A DNA stretch of 64,000 bases from Streptomyces laurentii (GTDB lineage: Bacteria > Actinomycetota > Actinomycetes > Streptomycetales > Streptomycetaceae), in NCBI GenBank assembly GCA_002355495.1, contig AP017424.1:1178001-1242000 (forward strand), written 5' to 3'. Shown here piece by piece: positions 7,522-16,468 of the stretch. The notes under the pieces are model-generated. The model saw nothing but the letters and a program-made list of their open reading frames with translations. It was not told where the DNA came from and did no database searches. The stretch's first letter is position 1. Each line of letters begins with the position of its first letter. The position numbers were made by a program, and so were the translations under genes.

Positions 7522-8280
7522 GTGCACTTCACTCCGCGTTTCACCCCGCATTTCACGTCCGCACGGCGTCTCGACGACGGCGTCCTCGACCGCGACTTCA
7601 CCCTCGGCGAGATCCCCGGTGTCCTGTGGACGCCCGCCTCCGCCACCCCTTCGGCCCCGGCCCCGCTGATCCTCGTCGGCCACCCGGGCGGCCTGCACAA
7701 GCGACTCCCCCGGCTGGTGGCCCGGGCCCGGCACTACGCGGCGCGGTACGGCTTCGCGGTGGCCGCCATCGACGCCCCCGGGTGCGGAGACCGGCCCCGT
7801 GACACCGCCGGCGACCAGGCCCGCGCCGACTTCCGCCGGGCGATCCAGGCCGGCGAACTGACCGACGAGATCGTCCACGCCTTCATCGTCCCGCTGGTCG
7901 ACCAGGCGGTCCCGGAGTGGCAGGCCACCCTGGAAGCCCTGCTGTCGCTGCCCGAGATCGGCGGCCCGGTCGGGTACGACGGGATGCTCCCGATCGGCAT
8001 CCGGCTGGCGGCGACCGAGCCGCGGATCGCCGCCGCCGCCCTGTTCGGCCAGACCTTCGTGCCCGACGCCCTGCGCGAGGAAGCTCGAAAGGTCGGCATC
8101 CCGCTGCGGTTCCTCATGCAGTGGGACGACGAGGGAATGGAGCGGCAGCCCGTACTGGATCTGTTCGACGCCTTCGGGACCAAGGAGAAGACGCTGCACG
8201 CCAACATGGGCGGGCACACCGGCGCTCCGTGGTTCGAGGTGGAGGAAGGGGCCCGGTTCTTCGCCCGTCATCTGAAGTAG
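7522..8280 (+). CDS. Alpha/beta hydrolase-fold protein with atypical nucleophile region
   Basis: A 252-residue protein. VGHPGG (about residue 53) is the oxyanion-region motif, AAIDAPGCGD follows beta-4, QWDDEGM could carry the acid, and NMGGHTGAPWFEVEEGARF carries the family's catalytic His. Where related proteins have a Gly-x-Ser-x-Gly elbow this one reads VGYDGMLPIGIRL with no serine, so its hydrolytic activity is doubtful. GTG at 7522 follows GAAAGG. A strong terminator lies downstream. Confidence 0.75.
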   Translation: MHFTPRFTPHFTSARRLDDGVLDRDFTLGEIPGVLWTPASATPSAPAPLILVGHPGGLHKRLPRLVARARHYAARYGFAVAAIDAPGCGDRPRDTAGDQARADFRRAIQAGELTDEIVHAFIVPLVDQAVPEWQATLEALLSLPEIGGPVGYDGMLPIGIRLAATEPRIAAAALFGQTFVPDALREEARKVGIPLRFLMQWDDEGMERQPVLDLFDAFGTKEKTLHANMGGHTGAPWFEVEEGARFFARHLK

Positions 8281-8290
8281 GCCGGACACG

Positions 8291-8328
8291 CGGCCGTCGG
8301 GGAGGGTTCCGGCCCTCCCCGACGGCCG
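8291..8328 (+). terminator. Hairpin terminator
   Basis: A 16-bp perfect stem, CGGCCGTCGGGGAGGG (8291-8306) and its complement (8313-8328), with a 6-base loop just after the hydrolase stop. Confidence 0.75.
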
Positions 8329-8422
8329 CGATCGCCCCGCCCGCAGACGCTCCTCGGCGCCGGTCCGGCCGCGCGCGGAAATCGAGGTGCGGGAGTCGGG
8401 CGCGCGTCCCTACCCTCGGCCG

Positions 8423-9034
8423 ATGCGCCCCGAATCCGCCCTGCTGAACGTCATCGATGTGGAAGCCACCTGCTGGGACGGACAGCCGCCGCCCGGCTCC
8501 GTGCACGAGATCATCGAGATCGGTCTGACCGTCGTGGACGTGCGGGCGCGGCGCCGCGTGTCCCGGCACCGTCTTCTGGTCCGCCCGGTCCGGTCGGCGG
8601 TGAGCGACTTCTGCACCGGACTGACCGGTCTGACGCGGGCCGAGGTGGAGCGGGGCGTCCCCTTCGCGGAGGCCTGCCGGATCCTCGTCGAGGAGTACGG
8701 GGCCGGGGAGCGCCCCTGGGCGAGCTGGGGCGAGTACGACCGCCGGCAGTTCGCCCGGCAGAGCCGGGCCGACGGGGTGGCCTACCCGTTCGGGTATCCG
8801 GCGGAACGTACCCACACCAACGCCAAGGCCGTCTTCACCACGGCGTACGGGCTCCCGAGGAAACCCGGCATGGATCATGCTCTCCGGATCGCCGGACTGC
8901 CGCTGGAGGGACGTCACCACCGCGGCGAGGACGACGCGTGGAACATCGCCGCGCTCGTCCTCGATCTGCTGGGACGCGGGGCATGGCCCGGCACGGCCGC
9001 GGCCGCGCCGGAGGGAGCCGCACCGGCTCGCTGA
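8423..9034 (+). CDS. DEDDh 3'-5' exonuclease
   Basis: A 203-residue protein with the three Exo motifs: Exo I NVIDVEATCWDG (Asp and Glu), Exo II SWGEYDRRQF, and Exo III HHRGEDDAWNIAAL (His and Asp). The fold matches the KapD/ERI-1-type exonucleases of the RNase T/DNA Q family, which trim single-stranded RNA or DNA using two metal ions. The physiological substrate is unknown. ATG 8423 is chosen because the first beta strand starts at residue 5; a longer frame adds nothing recognisable. Confidence 0.8.
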   Translation: MRPESALLNVIDVEATCWDGQPPPGSVHEIIEIGLTVVDVRARRRVSRHRLLVRPVRSAVSDFCTGLTGLTRAEVERGVPFAEACRILVEEYGAGERPWASWGEYDRRQFARQSRADGVAYPFGYPAERTHTNAKAVFTTAYGLPRKPGMDHALRIAGLPLEGRHHRGEDDAWNIAALVLDLLGRGAWPGTAAAAPEGAAPAR

Positions 9035-9083
9035 AGGACGGAGCACGGCCGTCGCCGCCGCGGGACGCGTGTGCCGCACGCGG

Positions 9084-10518
9084 TCACGGCCGGACGCCGT
9101 CGATCGCCGTACGCAGCCGCCGCACCCCCTCCGCGATCTCCGCCGGGCCCGCGACGCCCGCGAAGCTCAGCCGGATGTGTCCGGCGGGCGGCTCCGCGCA
9201 GAAGTACGGGCGGCCGGGGGCGACGGCGACTCCGGCGCGCAGGGCGGCCGGGAAGAGGGCCGCCTCGGGGAGGGTGTCGGGCAGGCGGAGCCAGAGGTGG
9301 TAGCCGCCGGAGGGGACGTGGGGCAGGGCGAGTTCGGGCAGGTGCCGGACGACGGCGGCGGTCATGGTGTCGCGGCGGCTCTTCAGCTCGTGGGCGACGG
9401 CGCGCAGATGGCGGGTCCAGGACGGCGATCCGACGAGTTCGAGGGCGGCTTCCTGGAGCGGGCGGGGGACGAAGAAGCTGTCGACGACCTGGATGGCGCG
9501 GAGGCGTTCGAGTACCGGGCCGCGGGCCGCGAGCGCGCCGACGCGCAGGCTCGGGGAGGTCGGCTTGGTGAGGGAGCAGACGTGGACGACGACGCCGTCG
9601 GGGTCGTCGGCGGCGAGCGTCGGCGGCAGCGGGCCGGCGTCCTCGTGGACGAGCCGGCGCGCGAAGTCGTCCTCTATGACGAAGGCTCCGGCGGCGCGGG
9701 CGACGTGGACGACGGCGGCGCGCCGCTGTTCGGGCAGGGCTGCGCCGGTGGGGTTCTGGAAGAGGGGCTGGCAGACGAGGACGCGGGCGCCGGTGGCCCG
9801 GAAGGCGGCTTCGAGCAGGTCGGGACGGATCCCGTCGGCGTCGGTGGGGACGGGGACGGGGCGCAGTCCGGCGGCGCGGGCGACGGCGAGCATGCCGGGG
9901 TAGGTGGGCGATTCGACGAGGACCGGGGTGCCGGGTGGGGTGAGGGCGCGCAAGGCGGTGGTGAGGGCGGACTGGCCGCCGGCGGTGACGAGGACCTCGG
10001 CGGCGGTGACGCCGCCGCCGATCTCGCGGGCGAACCAGGCGCGCAGTTCCGGCAGTCCGTCGATGGGCGGGCGGCCCCAGGCGCCGGGACGCCGGCCGGC
10101 CCGGGCGAGGGCGGCGGCGAGGGCGCGTTCGGGCTGGAGCGAGGGGTGCAGGTAGCCGCCGTTGAACTCGATGGTGCCGGACGGGGGTTCGGCGAGGGTG
10201 ACGAGGACGCCCGAGGCGTCGACGGCGCGGGGGACGAGTTCGGTGGCGGCGTCCGCGCTGAGGGCGAGTTCCTGCCAGGAGGTGTCGCCCGCGGCGGGGG
10301 TGGCGGTACGGGGGCCGGCCCGGTAGGCGCCCGCGCCCGGGCGGGTCACGACCAGGCCCTCGGAGGCGAGCCGGGCGAGCGCGCGGGTGACGGTCACCGG
10401 GGAGACGTGGTAGCGCTCGACGAGGGCCCGACTGGACGGCAGCTTCTCTCCCGGTGAGTAGCGGTCCAGCTCCACTTTCAGGGATTCGGCCAAATCCGCG
10501 ACACTGCTACGCTCATGC

Positions 10519-10520
<2 letters not shown>
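9084..10520 (-). CDS. MocR-type PLP-dependent transcriptional regulator
   Basis: A 478-residue protein fusing an N-terminal GntR winged helix (residues 1-75: YSPGEKLPSSRALVERYHVS, VTRALARLASEGLVVTRPG) to a fold-type I aminotransferase domain (VTAGGQSALTTALRAL, QPLFQNPTGAALP). The PLP-binding lysine is probably in VCSLTKPTSPSLRVGAL. MocR proteins usually regulate the adjacent transporter or PLP gene. Here the EamA exporter gene is divergent, and the two ATG codons overlap by two bases (10518-10521), so the regulator can readily control both. A TATTCT box (10534-10529) would give a nearly leaderless transcript. Confidence 0.85.
10508..10513 (+). promoter_or_regulatory. Candidate -10 box of the EamA gene
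   Basis: TACGCT fits TANNNT and ends six bases before ATG 10519, predicting a leaderless mRNA. It lies inside the first codons of the divergent regulator. The nearby AGCGCTA and GCTACGCT words may be MocR half-sites. Confidence 0.45.
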
Positions 10521-11535
<1,015 letters not shown>

Positions 11536-11630
11536 GACGCAGGTCACAATGGCAGACGTAGACTCCGAGTAGGGCGTATCCGAGCACTTGCCACGCCCCT
11601 TCCGAGCACTTTCCGAGGAGCACGAGGAAC

Positions 11631-11668
11631 GCGAGGAGCGGCGAGGAGGGGCGAGGAGGGGCGAGGAG
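11631..11668. repeat. Tandem 10-bp repeat (GCGAGGAGGG)
   Basis: Nearly four copies of GCGAGGAGSG lie in tandem between the transporter and the DUF1918 gene. The 177-base gap otherwise shows no gene; GA-rich repeats continue on both sides of the array. Confidence 0.7.
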
Positions 11669-11712
11669 AGCCCACCCAGCGAGAGCCAGCCCAGCCGCGA
11701 GGAGGTCACGCG

Positions 11713-11916
11713 ATGCAGGCGAGCGTGGGCGACAGACTGCTGATGCACGGCCGGACCGTCGGACAGCACGACCGTACGGCCAAGGTCCTGGAGGTACGCG
11801 GGGAGAACGGCGCTCCCCCGTACCGCGTCAAGTTCGACGACGACGGTCACGAGGCCCTGATGTCACCGGGTCCCGACACCGTCGTACGCCATCACGCCGA
11901 GGCCGCGGGCCAGTGA
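11713..11916 (+). CDS. DUF1918 domain protein
   Basis: A 67-residue protein matching DUF1918 over nearly its whole length: ASVGDRLLMHGRTVGQHDRT, EVRGENGAPPYRVKFDDDGH and a C-terminal SPGPDTVVRHH. It forms a small SH3-like beta barrel and is confined to actinomycetes; its function is unknown. The ribosome binding site GAGGAGG precedes ATG 11713. Confidence 0.9.
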   Translation: MQASVGDRLLMHGRTVGQHDRTAKVLEVRGENGAPPYRVKFDDDGHEALMSPGPDTVVRHHAEAAGQ

Positions 11917-11979
11917 GCCCCGCCGGGGGCCGGTGGGCCCCCGGCCCGGCCCGTCCCCGCGGCGAAGGGATTCAGCGCG

Positions 11980-13221
11980 TCATCTCCCGAGGGCGGTGGT
12001 GAGCGCGCCCAGCGGGTCCTCGCGGACCTCGCGCGCCGCGAACCAGCAGTGCCCGCCGACCGACGCGTACCGCCTGCCCAGGTCGACGTGCCGGGCCGGC
12101 TCCTCGGGGTCCTGCCAGGCGTCCGGCTGCGCCGGGTCGCCGACCTTGTACAGCGCCTCGCCGAGGTAGAGCCGTACGCCGGTGCCCCGGACCGTCTTGT
12201 CCCACCAGGGCACGAGCTTCGCGTAGTCGGCGGCGGAGTTGCCGATCTGCCAGTACAGCTGCGGGATCACGTAGTCGATCCAGCCCTCCCGGACCCAGCG
12301 GCGGGTGTCCGCGTACAGATCGTCGTACGTCTGCAGCGAGCGGGTGTCGGAGCCGGCCGGGTCGGTGCCGGCGTTGCGCCAGACCCCGAAGGGGCTGATG
12401 CCGAACGCGACCTTGGGCTTGATCTCCTTGATCCGGGAGGCCGTCTCGGACACCAGCAGGTCGATGTTGTTCCGCCGCCAGGCAGCGCGGCCGGAGAACC
12501 CTCCCCCGTAGCGCTCGTACGCGGCGTCGTCGTCGAGGGTCTCCCCTGACGCCGGGTACGGGTAGAAGTAGTCGTCCCAGTGCAGCGCGTCGATGTCGTA
12601 GCGGCGTACGGCGTCGAGCATCGCGTCCTGCACGTGCTCGCGGACTTCCGGCAGGCCGGGGTTGTAGAGCAGCTGGCCGTTGTAGGCGAGCGCCCAGTCG
12701 GGGTGGCGGCGCACCGGATGGCTCGCGGCGAGCCGGTCGGGGTCGGTGTGGAAGGCGACGCGGTACGGGTTGCACCAGGCGTGCAGTTCCAGGCCGCGCG
12801 CGTGCGCCTCGGTGACGGCGGTGCCGAGCGGGTCCCAGCCGGGGTCGCGGCCCTGGACGCCGGTCAGGTACTGCGACCACGGCTCGTACGCCGACGGCCA
12901 CAGGGCGTCGGCCGAGGGCCGGATCTGGAAGACGACGGCGGTCAGGCCGCGCCGTACCGCGAGATCGAGCCAGCCGACCAGCTCGGCGCGCTGCTCGGCG
13001 GCGCTCAGGCCGGTGCGGGACGGGAAGTCGCGGTTGGAGACGGACGCGAGCCACATCCCCTGGAAGGCCCGGGCCCGCTTTCCGCCGCCGCCACCCTCGC
13101 CGGGCGCCGCCCCGGGATCCTCGGCGGCCTGCACGGGCCCGACGCCTGAGCCGGTCGCGCCCAGTCCGAGCGTCGCGATCGCCACTCCTGTCACGAACCC
13201 TCTTCTACCGATCGGTGCCAT
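11980..13221 (-). CDS. Exported GHL10-family glycoside hydrolase-like protein
   Basis: A 413-residue protein with a twin-arginine signal (RRGFVTGVAIATLGLGATG, then an Ala-rich cleavage region near VQAAE). The mature part matches family-10-like GHL10 (DUF187) TIM barrels: QGMWLASVSNRDFPSR at the first strand, VVFQIRPSADALWPS, LHAWCNPYRVA, then DIDALHWDDYFYPYP with candidate acidic residues, and YVIPQLYWQIGN near the end. It probably acts on extracellular polysaccharide or cell-wall glycan. ATG 13221 gives a complete signal peptide. Confidence 0.85.
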   Translation of the reverse strand: MAPIGRRGFVTGVAIATLGLGATGSGVGPVQAAEDPGAAPGEGGGGGKRARAFQGMWLASVSNRDFPSRTGLSAAEQRAELVGWLDLAVRRGLTAVVFQIRPSADALWPSAYEPWSQYLTGVQGRDPGWDPLGTAVTEAHARGLELHAWCNPYRVAFHTDPDRLAASHPVRRHPDWALAYNGQLLYNPGLPEVREHVQDAMLDAVRRYDIDALHWDDYFYPYPASGETLDDDAAYERYGGGFSGRAAWRRNNIDLLVSETASRIKEIKPKVAFGISPFGVWRNAGTDPAGSDTRSLQTYDDLYADTRRWVREGWIDYVIPQLYWQIGNSAADYAKLVPWWDKTVRGTGVRLYLGEALYKVGDPAQPDAWQDPEEPARHVDLGRRYASVGGHCWFAAREVREDPLGALTTALGR

Positions 13222-13380
13222 TTTGTCACCCCTCGCTATCGGATACGTCACAACCCATCCGACAGCATGCCCAGGCTGGAACGATCGATCATTTGCTCCG
13301 TCGGGAGTAACGTCGTGGGGTCGAGGCGGACGCACCGGAATCACCCGGGCCCGCCGCCAGCAGAGAGCGAAAGGCACGAG

Positions 13381-14253
13381 GTGACGGACTCCATGGCCGA
13401 CATTGAGCGCGTCGGAGTGGTCGGCTGCGGCCAGATGGGCGCGGGCATCGCGGAGGTGTGCGCCCGCAGCGGCCTCGAAGTGAAGGTCGCCGAGACCACC
13501 GGCGAAGCGCTGGAGATCGGCCGCACGCGGCTCTACAACTCGCTCGCGAAGGCCGCCGAACGCGGCAAGATCAGCGAGGAGGAGCGCGACGAGACGCTCG
13601 CGCGGCTCAGCTTCACCACCGACCTGGGCGAGTTCGCCGACCGCGACCTCGTCATCGAGGCGGTCGTGGAGAACGAGCAGGTCAAGACCGAGATCTTCCA
13701 GGTGCTCGACCAGGTGGTGACCCGGCCGGACGCCATCCTGGCCTCCAACACCTCCTCGATCCCCCTGGTGAAGCTGGCCGTGGCGACTTCTCGCCCCGAC
13801 CAGGTCATCGGCATCCACTTCTTCAACCCGGCGCCGGTGCAGAAGCTCGTCGAACTGATCCCCGCGCTCACCACCTCCGAGGGCACCCTCAGCCGGGCCC
13901 AGCTGTTCGCGGAGAAGGTCCTCGGCAAGCACGCGATCCGCGCCCAGGACCGCTCGGGCTTCGTGGTGAACGCGCTGCTCGTGCCGTACCTCCTCTCCGC
14001 GATCCGGATGTTCGAGTCGGGCATCGCGAGCCGCGAGGACATCGACAACGGCATGGAGTTCGGCTGCGCCCACCCGATGGGCCCGCTGAAGCTGTCGGAC
14101 CTCATCGGTCTGGACACCATCGTCTCGATCGCCGACTCGATGTACACCGAGTACAAGGAGCCGCTGTACGCCGCTCCCCCGCTGCTCCAGCGGATGGTGG
14201 ACGCGGGCCGGCTCGGCCGCAAGTCGGGCTCGGGCTTCTACCCGTACGCCTGA
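13381..14253 (+). CDS. 3-hydroxybutyryl-CoA dehydrogenase
   Basis: A 290-residue protein. The N-terminal NAD domain has VGVVGCGQMGAGIAEVCA. The catalytic His and surrounding residues are in IGIHFFNPAPVQKLVEL, NTSSIPLVKLA lies between them, and SGFVVNALLVPYL begins the helical dimer domain, which ends with GRLGRKSGSGFYPY. It oxidises 3-hydroxyacyl-CoA in fatty-acid or butanoate metabolism. GTG 13381 follows GAAAGG; an ATG at 13393 is an alternative. It is divergent from the GHL10 gene and followed by a strong hairpin. Confidence 0.92.
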   Translation: MTDSMADIERVGVVGCGQMGAGIAEVCARSGLEVKVAETTGEALEIGRTRLYNSLAKAAERGKISEEERDETLARLSFTTDLGEFADRDLVIEAVVENEQVKTEIFQVLDQVVTRPDAILASNTSSIPLVKLAVATSRPDQVIGIHFFNPAPVQKLVELIPALTTSEGTLSRAQLFAEKVLGKHAIRAQDRSGFVVNALLVPYLLSAIRMFESGIASREDIDNGMEFGCAHPMGPLKLSDLIGLDTIVSIADSMYTEYKEPLYAAPPLLQRMVDAGRLGRKSGSGFYPYA

Positions 14254-14273
14254 CGCGACGCCGGACGGCACGG

Positions 14274-14313
14274 CCGCGGGCCCGGCATGACGCACTCCAT
14301 GTCGGGCCCGCGG
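14274..14313 (+). terminator. Hairpin terminator
   Basis: An 11-bp stem, CCGCGGGCCCG (14274-14284) and CGGGCCCGCGG (14303-14313), 20 bases after the dehydrogenase stop. Confidence 0.7.
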
Positions 14314-14329
14314 TGTGTCCTGACCCAGG

Positions 14330-14372
14330 TATCGCCACCTGGGTATCTCCACCGGGGTATCGCCGCCGGGCA
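14330..14372. repeat. Three tandem ~15-bp repeats
   Basis: Three imperfect copies of GGTATCKCCRCC, each followed by TGG or GGG, lie between the terminator and the end of the next gene. Their function is unknown. Confidence 0.6.
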
Positions 14373-14375
14373 GGT

Positions 14376-14831
14376 TCAGCCGCCCACGGGGTACGGGCTG
14401 GTGATGGCGACCCGGTTGAAGGCGTTCATCACGGTGGCCGGCCAGGCGACGGCCGAGATCTGGTCCGCGGTGAGCACGGCCGCGGCGGCGTCGTACTCCG
14501 TGTCCGGGACGTGCCCGTCCGGCACGCGCGTGACCGCCTCGGTGAGGCGGAGGGCGGCGCGGTCGGTCTCGGAGAAGCAGCCGGTCTCCTCCCACGCGGG
14601 CAGGACGGCGATCCGGTCGGGGTTCTCGCCCTTCTTGAGGGCGTCACGGGTGTGCATGCGCAGGCAGAAGGCGCAGCCGTTGATCTGCGAGGTGCGCATC
14701 CTCAGCAGCTCCACCAGGAGCGGGTCCAGACCCGCGGTGACGGCGGCCTCCTCCACCTCCGCGGACAGGGCGATGAGGGCCTTGTAGGCGGCCGGGTGCT
14801 GCTTGCCGAGGTTGACACGCGAGTCGCTCAT
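14376..14831 (-). CDS. Carboxymuconolactone decarboxylase/AhpD-like protein
   Basis: A 151-residue protein with the AhpD-type core: LLVELLRMRTSQINGCAFCL has the redox CxxC pair followed by a conserved His in RMHTRDA. PAWEETGCFSETDRAALRLTEA and NAFNRVAITSPYPVG complete the helical fold. Such proteins act as alkylhydroperoxidase-type thiol reductases. It sits upstream of an oxidoreductase gene on the same strand order but separated by about 140 bases. ATG 14831 follows GGAAG. Confidence 0.88.
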   Translation of the reverse strand: MSDSRVNLGKQHPAAYKALIALSAEVEEAAVTAGLDPLLVELLRMRTSQINGCAFCLRMHTRDALKKGENPDRIAVLPAWEETGCFSETDRAALRLTEAVTRVPDGHVPDTEYDAAAAVLTADQISAVAWPATVMNAFNRVAITSPYPVGG

Positions 14832-14972
14832 GCTTCCTTCGCTGCGTACGGGTGGCCGCCCGCCGCGCGGCGGGCGGCCAGGGGTGTGGGGGCGGGAAAG
14901 GGCGGGTTCACGCGGGTACGCTGCCGCCGCCCCGCCCGAGAGGGACGACGGCTCCCGCGTGCGCCTCCGGAT

Positions 14973-15893
14973 TCAGTCTTCCGTGACGCGGATGATCGTC
15001 TTGCCCCGGGCGCGGGTGGCCGGGGCCAGGGCGACGGGTGCCTCGGCGAGCGGCCGTACGGCGTCGACGCGCACCGTGAGCCGGCCGTCCCGTACCCGCG
15101 CGGCGAGATCGGCGAGCCGGGCGCGGTCGGGTTCGACGACGAAGAAGACCGCCCGCCCGTCCTTGGGCCGGACCTTGGGCGGCTGGGCGATGGTGACGAG
15201 CGTGCCGCCGGCCCGGACCAGCGCGGCCGAACGCTCCAGGATGTCGCCGCCGATCACGTCGAACACGACATCGGCCTCCCCGGCGTCCTCCAGCTTCCCG
15301 GTCTCCAGGTCCAGGAAGGTGTCGGCGCCCACGGCGGCCGCCCGCTCCCGGTCGGCGGACCGGCCGGTGCCGATGACGCGGGCACCGGCCGCACGGGCGA
15401 GCTGGGCCGCGATCGACCCGACGGCCCCCGCCACGCCGTGGATCAGGACGGTCTGACCGGCGGTCAGCCGGCCGTGGTCGAACAGGCCCTGCCAGGCGGT
15501 CAGTCCGGAGATCGGCAGCGCGGCGGCCCGGACGTGGTCGACGTCCGCCGGCAGCGGCGCGAGGTTGCGGGCCTCCACCGCGACGTACTCGGCGAGCGCG
15601 CCGTCCCGGGCCCAGTCGGCCAGGCCGAACACCCGCTGGCCGACCGTCAGACCGGTGGTGCCGTAACCCAGTCCGGCGACGACACCCGACAGCTCGTGCC
15701 CGGGCACGCTGGGCGTCCGGTCGCGGCCGGCGCGGTCGGTCCAGGTGGCCGGCCAGTTCAGCTCCCCCGGCGTGAAGCCGGAGGCGTGCACCCGCACGAC
15801 GACGTCGTTCTCGGCCGCGTGCGGGTAGGGCCGCTCCGTCAGGGACAGCCCGTCGGGACCGGCTTCCCGGTCTCGCACGGTGATCGCTTGCAT
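14973..15893 (-). CDS. Medium-chain (zinc-independent) NADP-dependent oxidoreductase
   Basis: A 306-residue protein of the quinone oxidoreductase-like MDR group. It has VRVHASGFTPGELNWPATW, PGHELSGVVAGLG, and the cofactor loop LIHGVAGAVGSIAAQLARAAG (about residue 145), then GTGRSADRERAAAVGAD. No structural-zinc cysteine cluster is present. It probably reduces quinones or enones. ATG 15893 follows GGAG. Confidence 0.88.
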   Translation of the reverse strand: MQAITVRDREAGPDGLSLTERPYPHAAENDVVVRVHASGFTPGELNWPATWTDRAGRDRTPSVPGHELSGVVAGLGYGTTGLTVGQRVFGLADWARDGALAEYVAVEARNLAPLPADVDHVRAAALPISGLTAWQGLFDHGRLTAGQTVLIHGVAGAVGSIAAQLARAAGARVIGTGRSADRERAAAVGADTFLDLETGKLEDAGEADVVFDVIGGDILERSAALVRAGGTLVTIAQPPKVRPKDGRAVFFVVEPDRARLADLAARVRDGRLTVRVDAVRPLAEAPVALAPATRARGKTIIRVTED

Positions 15894-15989
15894 GAGAGCT
15901 CCTTACTGTGGGAGGGCGACGCGAGGGTACGGCCCCTCCTCCCGTCGAAGGGGTGCAACCGATCAACGTCATGCCGGTGTCCCCGTGTG

Positions 15990-16025
15990 CCCCTCACCCC
16001 GGCCCGGACGGACGGGGGTGAGGGG
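15990..16025 (-). terminator. Hairpin downstream of the ridA fragment
   Basis: CCCCTCACCCC (15990-16000) pairs perfectly with GGGGTGAGGGG (16015-16025). It probably terminated the former ridA gene. Confidence 0.65.
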
Positions 16026-16043
16026 ATACGGACGGAACGGTCG

Positions 16044-16202
16044 TCAGGCTTCCACGTCGAGGCGCACGACCGCGCCGATCTCGACCAGCTGATCCGGCAG
16101 GGCGAGGTCGGAGACGCCCATGACGGTGCTGGTGGGGCGGTGCTCCCCGAAATACGCGGCGTGGAGTCGCGCGGTCGTGTCGAAGTTCTCCCGCAGCACC
16201 CG
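16044..16202 (-). pseudogene. RidA-family gene remnant (C-terminal part only)
   Basis: About 50 residues match the C-terminal end of RidA-type imine deaminases: VRVLRENFDTTARLHAAYFG, then HRPTSTVMGVSDLALPDQLV and EIGAVVRLDVEA, closely parallel to the end of the intact RidA gene at 37561. The upstream half is missing. At about 16200 the sequence changes into a fragment of another gene on the opposite strand. A terminator hairpin remains downstream, so this is the 3' end of a once functional gene. Confidence 0.75.
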
Positions 16203-16377
16203 CACGGTCCAGTACCACCTGAGCAAGGTCTTCGGGAAGCTCGGCGTGACTTCGCGCGGCCGGCTCGACCGCGTCCTGCCCGCCGGCCCGGGCACCCCCA
16301 CGGCCCCTCCCGCGCCCGCGGACCCGCCGCGCAGGACCTCCGCTCGGACCGCGGGGCGCCGGCGCACGGGGGCGTGA
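16198..16377 (+). pseudogene. LuxR-family regulator remnant (HTH end only)
   Basis: The frame contains TRTVQYHLSKVFGKLGVTSR then GRLDRVLP, the recognition and last helices of a LuxR/GerE DNA-binding domain, followed by a Pro/Arg-rich tail to TGA 16377. The sensory region and first helices are missing. Together with the divergent ridA fragment, this shows one deletion that removed both 5' ends. Confidence 0.75.
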
Positions 16378-16413
16378 GCGGCTCCGCGGGCGGAGCGCCA
16401 GGCGTACGGAAAA

Positions 16414-16447
16414 GGCCGCGGCCCGGGGCGAACCCCGGGCCGCGGCC
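16414..16447 (-). terminator. Terminator of the pheST operon
   Basis: A 15-bp perfect stem, GGCCGCGGCCCGGGG (16414-16428) and its complement (16433-16447), has a 4-base loop and is followed on the minus strand by TTTTCC. Confidence 0.85.
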
Positions 16448-16468
16448 CTCCCTGCTTCCCGCGGGCGG

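Noticed and set aside
11631..11668. Repeat array considered as CRISPR
   Set aside because: The units are 10 bp, contiguous and without spacers. No CRISPR-like array was seen anywhere in the window.
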